Assembly (NCBI RefSeq): GCF_006569185.2
Contig: NZ_VIGC02000026.1
Span: forward strand, 1-64,000
Direction of reading: 5' to 3'
Length of the DNA stretch: 64,000 bases
Origin: Litorilinea aerophila
GTDB taxonomy: Bacteria > Chloroflexota > Anaerolineae > Caldilineales > Caldilineaceae
A program made the translations under genes and the position numbers. The notes beneath the pieces were generated by a model. It saw only the letters and a program-made list of their open reading frames with translations. It was not told where the DNA came from and ran no database searches. Below are positions 8,328-17,894 of the stretch, one piece after another (position 1 is the first letter of the stretch; every line of letters starts with the position of its first letter).

Positions 8328-9182
8328 CTATTCCTTACAATTTTCTGTCTTTTTCACAGACAGGCCCGGCAGCCTGGCAGTTAATCCTTGTCCTGCCCCC
8401 CCCTGCTGAAAGCGCCCCACCCACAGCACAAAACGGCGGACTTCCCCGTTGGGGGAGAGATCCACCCGCTCGTCTGTGCGCCACGCCTGGGCACGCTGCA
8501 CCAGCGCCCGCCAGTGCCGGGGCAGGTGTTGCAAGGCCCACTGCACAGCCTGGGGCTTGCTGGCCAGGCCCCCTGTTTCCAATGCATACAGGATGCGACA
8601 CATGGTTTCAACCACGTAGGCCTTGTGCTTCAGGGGGAGGAACCAGTCCGGATCCCCTTCATCCTCGGCCCACGTCACCCAATCCCCCAGCCGCTCGGCC
8701 ACTGCCTGCCGCAACGTCTGGGGCGCAATCGGATCGATGAGAGTGCGGGGATCCGGCCCCCACAGGATGCGGCCATGCTCCCGCACGGTCCACCGCTCCA
8801 GGATCCAGTTGGAACGATGCTCCTGCCACATCAGCCGCTCCCCCTCGCCCTGCCCCAGGGTGGGATGGCATAGGCTCGGCCGAAATACCCGCACGGCCTC
8901 CTGATCCACATACGCGATTTCCAGCCGCCGGGCAAAGGGGTTGGGTAATTCGGCCAGCCCTTCGTGCAGGCGGACCAGCCGTTGAAACGCTGGTTCATCC
9001 ACCGGCGCCCCGGTCACCGCCAGCACGTCCACATCGCTGGTGGCCTCATCAAAATCCCCATAGGCCAGGGAGCCCCGCAGGTAGACACCCACCAGGTTGT
9101 CGGACAGCGCGTCCTGGATGCCCACCAGCAGCGCGCGCAACAGGTCATGGACCGACGGCGGCACCTTCACTTCGATATCCAT
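8328..9182 (-). CDS. Aminoglycoside-adenylyltransferase-like nucleotidyltransferase
   Basis: 284 residues. The N-terminal nucleotidyltransferase fold has GVYLRGSLAYGDFDEATSDVD, with the catalytic GS and D-x-D motifs. The C-terminal helical part (around residues 150-250) resembles the DUF4111 domain of aminoglycoside adenylyltransferases. Many genomic homologues have unknown acceptors, so drug resistance should not be assumed. ATG 9182 follows GGGGAGGGG; it overlaps the end of the upstream kinase gene by 16 bp, suggesting coupled translation. It is downstream of, and separate from, the RiPP nucleotidyltransferase. Confidence 0.75.
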   Translation of the reverse strand: MDIEVKVPPSVHDLLRALLVGIQDALSDNLVGVYLRGSLAYGDFDEATSDVDVLAVTGAPVDEPAFQRLVRLHEGLAELPNPFARRLEIAYVDQEAVRVFRPSLCHPTLGQGEGERLMWQEHRSNWILERWTVREHGRILWGPDPRTLIDPIAPQTLRQAVAERLGDWVTWAEDEGDPDWFLPLKHKAYVVETMCRILYALETGGLASKPQAVQWALQHLPRHWRALVQRAQAWRTDERVDLSPNGEVRRFVLWVGRFQQGGAGQGLTARLPGLSVKKTENCKE

Positions 9183-9829
9183 GGCCCCTCCCCGCTGTTG
9201 TTCACCACCAGATCGAAGGAATCCCGGGGCCGCACCTGGGTGAAATAGTAATGTTCCAGGGCATCCCAACGGGCATGCCACTGGCGCAGAAACCCGGCCT
9301 CCTCCCGGCGGGCCAGGCGGGCATGCCGCTCCGCCACCGGCACATCCACCAGGATGGCCAGAGCCACCAGGTCGGCCAGGGCCGGGCCGGCCGAGTACGC
9401 CCCCTCGACCACGATGATCTCCGCCGGCGGGCAGCGCCGGGGCGTCTGCGCCAGGCCGTAGGTGCCGTCGGGGCGCAGGCCCCCGGCGAAGTCAAAGGGG
9501 TGCCACACGGCTTCCTGGCCGGCCAGCAGGGGCACCAGCACCTGCCGGCGGAGCCGTTCCCAATGGAAGACCCGTTCCAGCTTCTCTGCCACGGTAAAGG
9601 TGTCCCAACAGGCATCCGGGATATGGCCGGAGAAAAAGTCATCCAGGGGGATCAGGGCCAGGTCCAGTTCCCGCCGGAGTCGGCCGGCCAGGGTAGACTT
9701 GCCCGCGCCGCTGCCGCCGTCCAGGGCGACCACCAGGGGCCGGCTGTCTCGGTGGGAGACCGCCAGGCGCGCCTGGCGGATGGCCGCCACCAACGCATCC
9801 CATTGTGTGATGAATCTAGTGAACTCCAT
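9167..9829 (-). CDS. Uridine-kinase-like P-loop kinase
   Basis: 220 residues of the uridine kinase/phosphoribulokinase-like P-loop group. Walker A is GGSGAGKST near residue 40; IPLDDFFSG is the acceptor-binding DDF motif; IIVVEGAYS is the Walker B-like strand; ARLARREE is a lid with arginines. The substrate may be a nucleoside, sugar or small phosphorylatable compound; the sequence does not decide. The final 16 bp overlap the adenylyltransferase-like gene. Confidence 0.75.
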   Translation of the reverse strand: MEFTRFITQWDALVAAIRQARLAVSHRDSRPLVVALDGGSGAGKSTLAGRLRRELDLALIPLDDFFSGHIPDACWDTFTVAEKLERVFHWERLRRQVLVPLLAGQEAVWHPFDFAGGLRPDGTYGLAQTPRRCPPAEIIVVEGAYSAGPALADLVALAILVDVPVAERHARLARREEAGFLRQWHARWDALEHYYFTQVRPRDSFDLVVNNSGEGPWISK

Positions 9830-10007
9830 AAAACCCCTTCAGCATTTTCGGCAAAAATTCGACAGCAATTTGGCTGGCGAGTTAATAATCTGCCGGCCTA
9901 TCCTGGAATGGGCCAGCACCGATTCCAAAGATGTGGTTTCGTTATCTGAATGCTTTGACCCAATGTGGAAATCGAACCGTTCAAATTCAAAATCGAGAGG
10001 GGGAACC

Positions 10008-12446
10008 ATGAAGACGAAGGCCAAACAGATCCATATCCTTCTCATTCTTGTCGCCCTGTTAGTCGGCGATCTGGCTCAACAACCGGCTCAGGCGGCAACT
10101 GGCACGTCAATCGCAGTCAACACATTCCGGGATGAAATTAACGACAATGCGCAATGCTCCTTACGAGAAGCCATCTTGGCGGCCAACACGAACACGCCCA
10201 TTGGTGGTTGCCCGGCCGGCCATCCCACCCTGGCGGACACCATTGAACTCTCGCCAGGGACCTACACCCTGACCATTTCAGGAGCTGACGAAGATGATGC
10301 CCACACAGGTGATTTAGATATTCGCGGCACTCTCAATCTGGTTGTCCAGGATGCAGGCCAGGCGACCATCCAGGGAGCAGAAGGTTGGAATGATCGTATC
10401 TTTCACATCCTTTCTGGCAGAGTCACCCTCTCCCACGTAATCATCCAGCATGGCCATAGGGAAGACTTCAACTCCAGTGACCCCAGTGCCGATGATGGCG
10501 GTGGCATTCTCAACGAAGGCGTCCTGACCCTGAATGATGCCATAGTCGTCAACAATGCAGCCAGAAATGGTGGAGGCCTCTACAACCATGGCCGGTTGGT
10601 CCTGAATCGAAGTATCATCAAAGACAACCAAACAACGAGCAACACCGGTGGCACCGGCGGAGGGGGCATTTTCAACGAAGGAACCCTGGTCCTCAACGAT
10701 AGCCAAGTCTCCACAAATTCAGCAAGAACGAGCGGTGGCGGAATCTACAACCTTTCAGGGACAGTGACCCTCAATGCCAGCGCCGTTATCAGTAACACTG
10801 CTATCACCTTTAGTGGAGGGGGTCTGGTGAATGAGGTAGGGGCTGGAGCGATGGTGTTAAACCACAGCCTTGTAAGCGGCAACAGCTCTAGATTCGACGG
10901 CGCCGGCATCTTCAATCGCGCAACGCTAAAATTGAGCCATAGCACCGTCACAGAAAACCAGACCCAGCTGATCGGTGTTGACAGTGGAGGTGGGGGCATC
11001 TTTAATAGCGGCACGTGCACCCTTGACACCAGCACCCTCAGCCAGAACCATGCGGTGTTCGGCGGCGGACTCTATAACGTAATCTGGTACGTAGACTCTC
11101 ATCATGGCCTCCTATGCCAGAACCATGCGGTGTTCGGCGGCGGACTCTATAACTCTGGCCAGTGCACTATTCTGGAGAGTGCCATACGAGACAACGAAGC
11201 AGTCTTTGGTGGCGGTGGTATTGAGAACTACATTGAGAAGTCTCTGACTGTAGAGAGAAGCACCATCAGCAACAATACAGCCGGCGGTAACGGTGGTGGC
11301 ATAGACAATTTCTTTGGCCACAGCAGTTTGTTCAACAGCACAGTAAGCGGCAACCGGGCAGGCTTAAACGGCGGTGGTATTCACAACAATGGAGTCGTGC
11401 TGGCCAATCAACAATTAGTGACCAGTACAACCACCCTGAGCTTTGTAACCATTACCGACAACACCGCTGATGCAGACGAGGATGAGCACGGCGACGGGGG
11501 CGGAATCTTCAACGTCGCCCACAGTCTCGGTAATCAGGGAGTGGTTAGATTGCACCAGGCGATTCTGGCGGGTAATCATGACCGCAGCGCTGCTGACAAA
11601 CACCCGGACTGCTCCGGCCCCATCGATTCGCTGGGGTTCAACCTGGTTGGAAACGACACCGGCTGCAGCGGGTTCAGCGGCCTTTTCACCATGCCTGGGG
11701 ATATTGTGGGCACCGGCAGCAGCCCTATCGATCCTAAATTGGGGCCTCTCCAGGATAATGGTGGCCCGACCCTCACCCACGCCTTGCTGGCTGGTAGCCC
11801 TGCTATCGAAAACGGCAATAACACCACCTGCCCCGCCAGTGATCAACGGGGTTTCCCACGGCCGACCAATGCTTTCGAAGACAGTCTGGCCCGGGCCCGA
11901 TGCGATATCGGCAGCTTTGAAATCAGCAGACGGGTAAGCCTGGGTGGCGTCGGCACCAGTGAACTAACGCCCATCGCCGGCACTACACTGCCAGATGTAC
12001 GCTTGACCTTCACCTTGACCTGGACCCATCCGGTACAATGGCGGAAACTGGATGTTTTGGATCTGCAGGTGGGCGAGGGCCTGGAAACGGTCCTCTGGGT
12101 CCGGTTTACGGAAAGCCAGGACGATAGCGGCAATGATGCCAGCACGTTCAGCCTGATTGACGGGCATGGCAACGTTATCGGGAGCGGAAGCGCTGGCGAA
12201 GACACGGTACTGGAAACAGAAACAGCCCGGTTACACCTGGAGGAAAGCTTCTTCCAGGCTGCCGGAGTTCAAGATCCGACCGTCATCGTCCATTTCACAG
12301 TCAGCTTCAAACAGTTGGCGGCCGGCCATCACTATCCAGTTTTCCTGTCTGCAACAGACGATGACGGCAATAGCCAGGAAGCTGAAATGGCGGGCATGTG
12401 GGGCGTAGGGTCATTTGTCTACCTGCCCTGGACCAGCCAACCTTAA
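10008..12446 (+). CDS. Secreted CSLREA-domain right-handed beta-helix protein
   Basis: 812 residues. A signal peptide (LLILVALLVGDLAQQPAQAA) is followed by a CSLREA segment (VNTFRDEINDNAQCSLREAI) and then repeated GGGI.N..GTLTL/S.N.A units over residues 130-560, the pattern of polymorphic-outer-membrane or parallel beta-helix proteins. A DQRGFPRP segment near 600, typical of choice-of-anchor repeats, precedes a C-terminal beta-sandwich-like region. Probably a surface or secreted protein; no enzyme motif is seen. ATG 10008 follows GAGAGGGGG. A perfect 38-bp duplication (11041-11078 and 11116-11153) disturbs the repeat pattern. Confidence 0.8.
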   Translation: MKTKAKQIHILLILVALLVGDLAQQPAQAATGTSIAVNTFRDEINDNAQCSLREAILAANTNTPIGGCPAGHPTLADTIELSPGTYTLTISGADEDDAHTGDLDIRGTLNLVVQDAGQATIQGAEGWNDRIFHILSGRVTLSHVIIQHGHREDFNSSDPSADDGGGILNEGVLTLNDAIVVNNAARNGGGLYNHGRLVLNRSIIKDNQTTSNTGGTGGGGIFNEGTLVLNDSQVSTNSARTSGGGIYNLSGTVTLNASAVISNTAITFSGGGLVNEVGAGAMVLNHSLVSGNSSRFDGAGIFNRATLKLSHSTVTENQTQLIGVDSGGGGIFNSGTCTLDTSTLSQNHAVFGGGLYNVIWYVDSHHGLLCQNHAVFGGGLYNSGQCTILESAIRDNEAVFGGGGIENYIEKSLTVERSTISNNTAGGNGGGIDNFFGHSSLFNSTVSGNRAGLNGGGIHNNGVVLANQQLVTSTTTLSFVTITDNTADADEDEHGDGGGIFNVAHSLGNQGVVRLHQAILAGNHDRSAADKHPDCSGPIDSLGFNLVGNDTGCSGFSGLFTMPGDIVGTGSSPIDPKLGPLQDNGGPTLTHALLAGSPAIENGNNTTCPASDQRGFPRPTNAFEDSLARARCDIGSFEISRRVSLGGVGTSELTPIAGTTLPDVRLTFTLTWTHPVQWRKLDVLDLQVGEGLETVLWVRFTESQDDSGNDASTFSLIDGHGNVIGSGSAGEDTVLETETARLHLEESFFQAAGVQDPTVIVHFTVSFKQLAAGHHYPVFLSATDDDGNSQEAEMAGMWGVGSFVYLPWTSQP
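11041..11153 (+). repeat. Perfect 38-bp direct duplication inside the beta-helix gene
   Basis: The bases 11041-11078 recur identically at 11116-11153, an in-frame offset of 75 bp. Both copies encode QNHAVFGGGLYN. Between them lies NVIWYVDSHHGLL-type sequence that does not fit the surrounding repeat pattern. Confidence 0.9.
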
Positions 12447-12502
12447 AAGTTCGCCACTCGAATCAAGATCTACACAGCAGCCCCCTCGGGGCGCACACCG
12501 AA

Positions 12503-12548
12503 GGGGGCATTCCAGGGCGCATTCGACATCCATGGAATGCCCCCTTTT
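12503..12548 (+). terminator. Intrinsic terminator after the beta-helix gene
   Basis: GGGGGCATTCCA (12503-12514) pairs perfectly with TGGAATGCCCCC (12533-12544), followed by TTTT. It ends the transcript of the beta-helix gene. The rest of the gap 12447-12786 holds the promoter of the next gene. Confidence 0.85.
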
Positions 12549-12645
12549 CCCCCGCCCCATTTCATCTAACCAGAGACTCCTCTTGTCTCTTCTCTAAAAG
12601 TTCTATGTGCCTCTGCGTCTCCGCTAGCTAGGTTTTAAAACAGGA

Positions 12646-12674
12646 TTGACACCGCACCCATTTTTGGCCATACT
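12646..12674 (+). promoter_or_regulatory. Sigma-70-type promoter of the TPR protein gene
   Basis: TTGACA (12646-12651), 17-bp spacer, CATACT (12669-12674). The gene starts about 105 bp downstream at 12787. Confidence 0.55.
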
Positions 12675-12786
12675 GGTACAGTCTGGCGTCAATACCACAG
12701 CAGAAATTCGGCGGCACTACCTCTGGCGGATACCATCGGCGAATTTCTGCCGGGATTTACCACCTTCCCACCAGGAGAGAAAACCC

Positions 12787-13650
12787 ATGCAACCGCCCCA
12801 TCCCAACCCGCCCCCCGAAGCCGAGGAAGCCGACCTCCGCCAACAGCTCCACCTCCTGGAGGCCCACGTCGCCCGCAACGACGCCGAAATCGACACGCTC
12901 CAAATCCAGGCTGCCCGCGCGGCACGCCCCTGGTACCGGGACGCCTCCATCCTCATCGCGCTGATGGCCCTCCTCTTTTCCTTCGGGACCACGGGCGTCT
13001 CCTACTACATGACCGCCCAGCAGGCGATTCAAAACAACCGGGCCGAACTGCGCACCTTTCTCCAACGCCTGAGCGCCCTGCCCCGGGAAAACGCGGAGCT
13101 GGCCGCTTACCCCGACCGCCTGATCGCCGCCCAGCTCTCCAGCATGATCAACGCCGAGGCCACCCTGTTGGCCAGCCAGGCGGTCGAAGTGATGAACCGC
13201 CTGCCGGCCAGCTACGTTTCGGCCAACGAATACAACCTGGTGGCCGGCATCCTCTTCAGTACCGGCGAATTCGAGCTGGCCGGCCAGCTGCTGGAACGGG
13301 CCCTGACCATCACCAAAAGCCCCAACGAAGAACGGGCCACCCTCCGGGCCTACGGCAACCTGCTCTTTGCCTCCGGCAACGCGGAAAAGGGCCGAGAGAT
13401 GTACCGCAAAGCGCTGGAAGTCTCCCGCCTCTATCCCTCCCAGGTGCGCTACTACACCGACTGGAGCGATGCCTACACAGAGATGTTATGGGCAGGGGCC
13501 GAGTTGAGCCAGAAGCACTGCGGAGAAGCCCGGGAACACATACAGCAGGCCTTTCAACTGGCCCAACAACTGACCCCGGGCGCCGGCCGGGATGAGCTGA
13601 TGGGCCAGCTGCAGCAGGCCAACCTGCTGGTGGAAGCCTGTACCCCCTGA
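12787..13650 (+). CDS. Membrane-anchored TPR-like protein
   Basis: 287 residues. After a Pro-rich start and a short coiled coil (residues 15-45, LRQQLHLLEAHVARNDAEID), one membrane helix lies near 57-78 (SILIALMALLFSFGTTGVSY). The remainder is helical with TPR-like pairs (FELAGQLLERALTI; GNAEKGREMYRKALEVS), likely on the outer face as a protein-binding platform. ATG 12787 follows AGGAGAG; no conserved function is recognised. Convergent with the next operon, with three bases between stops. Confidence 0.65.
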   Translation: MQPPHPNPPPEAEEADLRQQLHLLEAHVARNDAEIDTLQIQAARAARPWYRDASILIALMALLFSFGTTGVSYYMTAQQAIQNNRAELRTFLQRLSALPRENAELAAYPDRLIAAQLSSMINAEATLLASQAVEVMNRLPASYVSANEYNLVAGILFSTGEFELAGQLLERALTITKSPNEERATLRAYGNLLFASGNAEKGREMYRKALEVSRLYPSQVRYYTDWSDAYTEMLWAGAELSQKHCGEAREHIQQAFQLAQQLTPGAGRDELMGQLQQANLLVEACTP

Positions 13651-13653
13651 AGG

Positions 13654-16011
13654 TCAGGCCCCGCCCTGCTTCGCCGTGGGACAGGATGTCCCCCGGGTGA
13701 CCCGGGCCGTGTACCAGGCCGTGGCCGCAGCCAGGAGATACGCCACCAGAGCGGCCCACAACACCCCCGTGAAACCGGTGCGCAAAGCCAGGGCCACCCC
13801 GCCCACCGACGCCACCACGGTCAGGACGCCGTTTACCGCCCAGGCCAGGGCCACCTGGGAGCGTCCCAGCCGCCCTGCCACCCGCAGGCCCAGGGGAAAG
13901 GGCATGCCCATCAACAGGGCCAGGGGCAGCAGGGCCATCACCACCACCCCCAGGCGCACGCCCAAATCGGCCTGGAAGAAGGTCCGGCTGAGCCACGGCC
14001 AGCCCAGCAGCCAGGCCAGCCCGGCCACGGCCACCCCCAACACCGGCAGCACCGGCAGGGAGTCCCCGCGCCACCAACGCCCAGCCAACCCACTGCCCAG
14101 CCCGCCGCCCATCAGCAGGACGCCCAGCACCGCGGTCACCGCCAGGGTCGGGTGGCCCAGGAAGAGGCGGGTCTGCTGGATCAGGGCCACCTCCAGGGCC
14201 ATGAAGCCCAGCCCCACCGCCGCGAAGTAGCCCGGCAGCCAGCGGGCCGCCCGGGGCCGGACCCGCCGCTGGATCACCCCCACGCCCACAGCCCCCACGG
14301 CCAACACGAATCCCAAAATCCAGAGCAGGGGCCGCAGACCACGGGGCACCCCCCGCTCGAACTGGTAGAAAAACGGCCGGTCATCCGTGGTGGGCGATAT
14401 GTCGCTCTCGGCCGCGGCCACCAACTGATCGAAGGTGACGACGCCGGCCTCCACCTGGAGCAGGGGCGCCTCGGCATAGATCTGGGGCAGATAGAGGGGC
14501 AAGAACCCCACCTGGCGGGCCACCGCCGTCAGGGCGCTCAGTTGCTGGCGGGTGAAGGGCGACCGGCGCACCAACAGCAGGGGAATGGGCGGTTCCCCAT
14601 CCGGGTCCAGGAAGACGGCGATGTGTCCCAGGGCCTGCCGCTCGGTGAGCCCTTCTTGCTCCAGGGCCGCCACCGCGGTGATCAGGGCGCGGCTCAGGGT
14701 GAGCTCGTCGTAGAGCTTGATGGCCAGCTGGCCGTCGGGCTCCAGATGCGCCAGGTAGTCGGTAAACGCCTCCAGGGTGTAGGTGCTGTTCTCCACCAGG
14801 GCGTAGCCGGTCCGCTCCGCAGCCAGGGTCACCACCTGGGAGAGGAAGATCAGGTCGTAACGGGTCGCCTCCCGCCGGAGGACGCTCCGGCCCTCATCCA
14901 CCAGCACCCGCACCGACGGCCGGCGATAGAGGTCGCCATTGTAGGCGGCAAAGCGGTTGACCAGCGTCACACTGGCCGGGTTTACCTCCACGGCCACCAT
15001 CTCCCGGGCCTGGCTCTGGAGGCCAAACCAGATGTCCAGGCCGCCGCCCGGCCCGATGATGAAGACCCGCTCGGGTTGTTCCGTCGCGAAGGGAAAGAGC
15101 CCAATGTCGGACCAGAGGTAGTCGTTGTCCTTGGCCGGCGGCATCACCGACGGCGCGGCGCCGTCCAGGTACAGCCGATACGGGCCGCCGTCGCCAGGCG
15201 CCACCAGATCGGTCCGGGCGAAGGCATCCCAAACGGTGGCCACTATGCGGCCGCCGCCGGCCAGTCCCTCCACGATGGGCTTCCCCGACCCCAGGGAGGC
15301 CATGTCCGGGCGCAGCCAGCCCATGGCCAGGTTGCTCCCCACCAGCAGCAGGGCTGTGGCCAGGCCTGCTGTGGCCAGCCGCACCCCGTGCCCCCCTGGG
15401 AGCCCGCCGGCCATCCACCAGGCCGCCGCGGTCAACACGCCTGCAGCCAGCAGCGCGCCGTTCAAGGCCCCCAGGGCATTCAGGGTGGGGACCAGAAGCA
15501 GGGCGCCCAGGCCGGCGCCTGCCAGATCGGCCAGGTAGAGGCGCGGGCTGGCCTCGGACGCGGCGGCGAAGAGGCTGGCCAGGGCCAGGCCCATCCAGAT
15601 GTAGGGCAGGGCCACCAGCCCGACCAGCACAAAACCCAGAGACAGGCCCGCGGTCCACACGGAAAGGGCAACGACGCCCAGCGCGGAAAGGCCGGCCAGG
15701 GCCATGTAGCGGGGTACGTGGCGAAGCCGTCCCCAGGCAGGGCGCCACGCCACCCCGGCCGCCCCCAGGCCAATGCCCAGGACCGCCAGGGAGAGCACCC
15801 CGAAGACATAGGGCGGATAGTAGAGGGTGGAGAGCAGGCGGGTCAGGGCCAGCTCCAGGAGGATGCCACCGGAGGAAAACAGGCCCAGGGCCACCAGCAC
15901 ACCCGGCGAGGCCGCAACCCGGGGCCGTGTCCGCAGGCCGTCCACGCTGCGCGGCGGCAGAGCATCCGACGCTGCGGCCATCTGTCCGTCGTCCATGGCC
16001 GGCACGCTCAC
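13654..16011 (-). CDS. Spermidine-synthase-like domain within a polytopic membrane protein
   Basis: 785 residues. An N-terminal membrane region (about seven helices, residues 35-240) and a C-terminal one (about six helices from residue 545) flank a Rossmann methyltransferase-like domain related to spermidine synthase. The SAM site shows IIGPGGGLD, the ribose-binding acid is in VAVEVNP, and DEGRS follows. Such fusions are common in bacteria and are not proven aminopropyltransferases; polyamine synthesis is not supported by the neighbours. Its start overlaps the upstream permease stop by 4 bp, so it is the last gene of the peptide-ABC operon. Confidence 0.75.
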   Translation of the reverse strand: MSVPAMDDGQMAAASDALPPRSVDGLRTRPRVAASPGVLVALGLFSSGGILLELALTRLLSTLYYPPYVFGVLSLAVLGIGLGAAGVAWRPAWGRLRHVPRYMALAGLSALGVVALSVWTAGLSLGFVLVGLVALPYIWMGLALASLFAAASEASPRLYLADLAGAGLGALLLVPTLNALGALNGALLAAGVLTAAAWWMAGGLPGGHGVRLATAGLATALLLVGSNLAMGWLRPDMASLGSGKPIVEGLAGGGRIVATVWDAFARTDLVAPGDGGPYRLYLDGAAPSVMPPAKDNDYLWSDIGLFPFATEQPERVFIIGPGGGLDIWFGLQSQAREMVAVEVNPASVTLVNRFAAYNGDLYRRPSVRVLVDEGRSVLRREATRYDLIFLSQVVTLAAERTGYALVENSTYTLEAFTDYLAHLEPDGQLAIKLYDELTLSRALITAVAALEQEGLTERQALGHIAVFLDPDGEPPIPLLLVRRSPFTRQQLSALTAVARQVGFLPLYLPQIYAEAPLLQVEAGVVTFDQLVAAAESDISPTTDDRPFFYQFERGVPRGLRPLLWILGFVLAVGAVGVGVIQRRVRPRAARWLPGYFAAVGLGFMALEVALIQQTRLFLGHPTLAVTAVLGVLLMGGGLGSGLAGRWWRGDSLPVLPVLGVAVAGLAWLLGWPWLSRTFFQADLGVRLGVVVMALLPLALLMGMPFPLGLRVAGRLGRSQVALAWAVNGVLTVVASVGGVALALRTGFTGVLWAALVAYLLAAATAWYTARVTRGTSCPTAKQGGA

Positions 16012-16916
16012 AGATTCTTGAGACGGGGATCCAGGACGTCCCGCAGGCCGTCCCCCAGGAAGTTGAAGCCCATGACGCTGAGCATGATGGCCAGGCCGGG
16101 GAAGATGCCCATCCAGGGGGATTGCTGGAAGTAGGCCCGGCCCTCGGACAGCATCCGGCCCCAGCTGGGATCGGGCGGCTGGGTGCCCAGGCCGAAGAAG
16201 CTCAGCGCCGCCTCGGCCAGGATGGCAAAGCTGAGGCTCAGGCTGGTCTCCACAATGAGGGGAGCCAGCGCGTTGGGCAGAATGTGGCGAAAGAGGATGC
16301 GGGCGTCCCGCGCGCCGATGGCCCGGGCGGCTTCCACAAACTCCTCGTTGCGCACGGCCAGCACCGTCCCCCGGGCAATGCGGGCGAAGATGGGGATATA
16401 GACCACGCCGATGGCCACCATGGCGTTCAGGATGCCTTTCCCCAACGCAGCCAGGATGGCGATGGCCAGCAGGATGGCCGGAAAGGCAAAGAGGATGTCC
16501 ATGGCCCGCATGATGACCTCATCCACCACCCGGCCCGCATACCCCGCCACCAGCCCCAGGAGGGTCCCCACCGTGGCGGCGATCCCCACCGCGATCATCC
16601 CCACCTGCAAGGAAACCCGGGCCCCCACCATGATGCGGCTGAGGATATCCCGGCCGAAGTCATCCGCACCCAGGGGGTGGCGCAGGGTGGGAGGTGAAAA
16701 CCGGACCGAAAAGTCCATCTGGTTGGGATCGTAGGGGGCCAGATAGGGCCCAAAGAGCGCGGTCAACACCAACAGGGCCACCAGGGTTGCGCCCACCATG
16801 CCCGTGCGATGGCGCCGCAGCCGGTGGATGGTATCCTGCCAGAAGCCACGGGGGGCCGTCCGCCGGGTCGCTCCTTCCTGGCCCAGGGCCGGGGCCACTA
16901 CCGCCGGTTCCGCCAT
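16008..16916 (-). CDS. Peptide ABC transporter permease (DppC type)
   Basis: 302-residue inner-membrane permease of the DppC/OppC family. It has an N-terminal helix after a cytoplasmic lead (LVALLVLTALFGPYLAPYDP), the HPLGADDFGRDILSRI region typical of DppC, and the EAA loop (EAARAIGARDARILFRHILPN). ATG 16916 has AAGGAG upstream; an earlier in-frame ATG at 16943 lacks one. It pairs with the DppB-type permease at 17.9 kb, from which it is separated by the DUF1028 gene. Confidence 0.9.
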   Translation of the reverse strand: MAEPAVVAPALGQEGATRRTAPRGFWQDTIHRLRRHRTGMVGATLVALLVLTALFGPYLAPYDPNQMDFSVRFSPPTLRHPLGADDFGRDILSRIMVGARVSLQVGMIAVGIAATVGTLLGLVAGYAGRVVDEVIMRAMDILFAFPAILLAIAILAALGKGILNAMVAIGVVYIPIFARIARGTVLAVRNEEFVEAARAIGARDARILFRHILPNALAPLIVETSLSLSFAILAEAALSFFGLGTQPPDPSWGRMLSEGRAYFQQSPWMGIFPGLAIMLSVMGFNFLGDGLRDVLDPRLKNL

Positions 16917-16970
16917 CCCATCTCCTTCCTGCTGTAAAATCAAAGACTTTGCCGCTGTCGTTCTTCCCGT

Positions 16971-17876
16971 TCAAGGTTCCAGGGCATCCAGCAGCCGCTG
17001 ACCCAGGCCCGGGTAGCCGCAGTGGTCCACCTGGGCCTCCCGGCGCAGGTACTCCCGCCACATGGGATCCTGCCGGATGAGCTCCCCCAGCAGGGTCAGC
17101 GCCTCCTGCTCCCGGCCCAACCGACCGGCCAGGTGCATGGCCCGCAAGAATTGGAGATAGCCTTCCCCAGGGGCCAGGGTCGCGATCTCCTCCAGCCATG
17201 CTTCCACCTGGGCCTTCTCCCCGGGCGCACCTGGCTCCTGGGTGGAACGGGCCACGGCCCGCTCCGCGCTGTAGGCCCGGTGAAGCCGGAGGAGACGATG
17301 CAACTCCTGCACCGGCCGGGGGTGGTGGTCCACCCGCAGATCCACCAGAGGGAAGGGATTGGGCGCAGCGTCCACCACCAACAGGGCGGCCGTTTGCTGG
17401 CCCCGGATGTCCCCGCCCTCGGCCTGGGCTGCGTCCAGCGCAGCCAACAGGCGCTCGGCCAGGTCGCCCCGAGCTTCCTGGTAGGCGACGGCCATGGCCT
17501 CCCAGACGGTATCCCGGGCCATCATGTTGGCCTGGGTACAGAAGCCTGGGCCCACGTGACTGCCGGCCTCGGGCATGCACCGGCGTCCGGTGTGGGTGGC
17601 CACCCGGCCTGCCCGGTCCACCAGGGAGACCTGGCGGAATTCCCGCTGGGGGTCGGCCGCCAGCAGGGCTGCCAGGGCCTGGGGCGCGGTCATGCCCCCC
17701 CGCAGCAGGGCCAACCCCAGGGTACCATAGCGGCGTTCGGCCAGGGCCTGGGTGGCCACCGCGCCCACCCCCCCTTCTGCCCAGGGGACCCAGGTGCCCA
17801 CGGCCAGGTTGCAGGTCTGGACGGCCACCCCCATCTGGCCGGTGTCCAAATCGCGGGCAACGATGGAGTAGGTCAT
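16971..17876 (-). CDS. DUF1028 family protein, Ntn-hydrolase-like
   Basis: 301 residues; residues 1-200 match DUF1028 (MTYSIVARDLDTGQMGVAVQ, then GVGAVATQA and GPGFCTQANMM). The fold of this family resembles Ntn hydrolases, and members often sit beside peptide transporters or amidases, which suggests peptide or amide turnover; no activity is established. A C-terminal helical extension (about residues 205-300) has TPR-like character. It lies between the two permease genes of one peptide-ABC operon, so it probably works with the imported substrate. Confidence 0.8.
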   Translation of the reverse strand: MTYSIVARDLDTGQMGVAVQTCNLAVGTWVPWAEGGVGAVATQALAERRYGTLGLALLRGGMTAPQALAALLAADPQREFRQVSLVDRAGRVATHTGRRCMPEAGSHVGPGFCTQANMMARDTVWEAMAVAYQEARGDLAERLLAALDAAQAEGGDIRGQQTAALLVVDAAPNPFPLVDLRVDHHPRPVQELHRLLRLHRAYSAERAVARSTQEPGAPGEKAQVEAWLEEIATLAPGEGYLQFLRAMHLAGRLGREQEALTLLGELIRQDPMWREYLRREAQVDHCGYPGLGQRLLDALEP

Positions 17877-17894
17877 GGCAGGCTCCCCATTCCC

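Noticed and set aside
8328-9182. Calling this an aminoglycoside resistance gene
   Set aside because: Only the fold and general motifs match; acceptor specificity cannot be read from the sequence.
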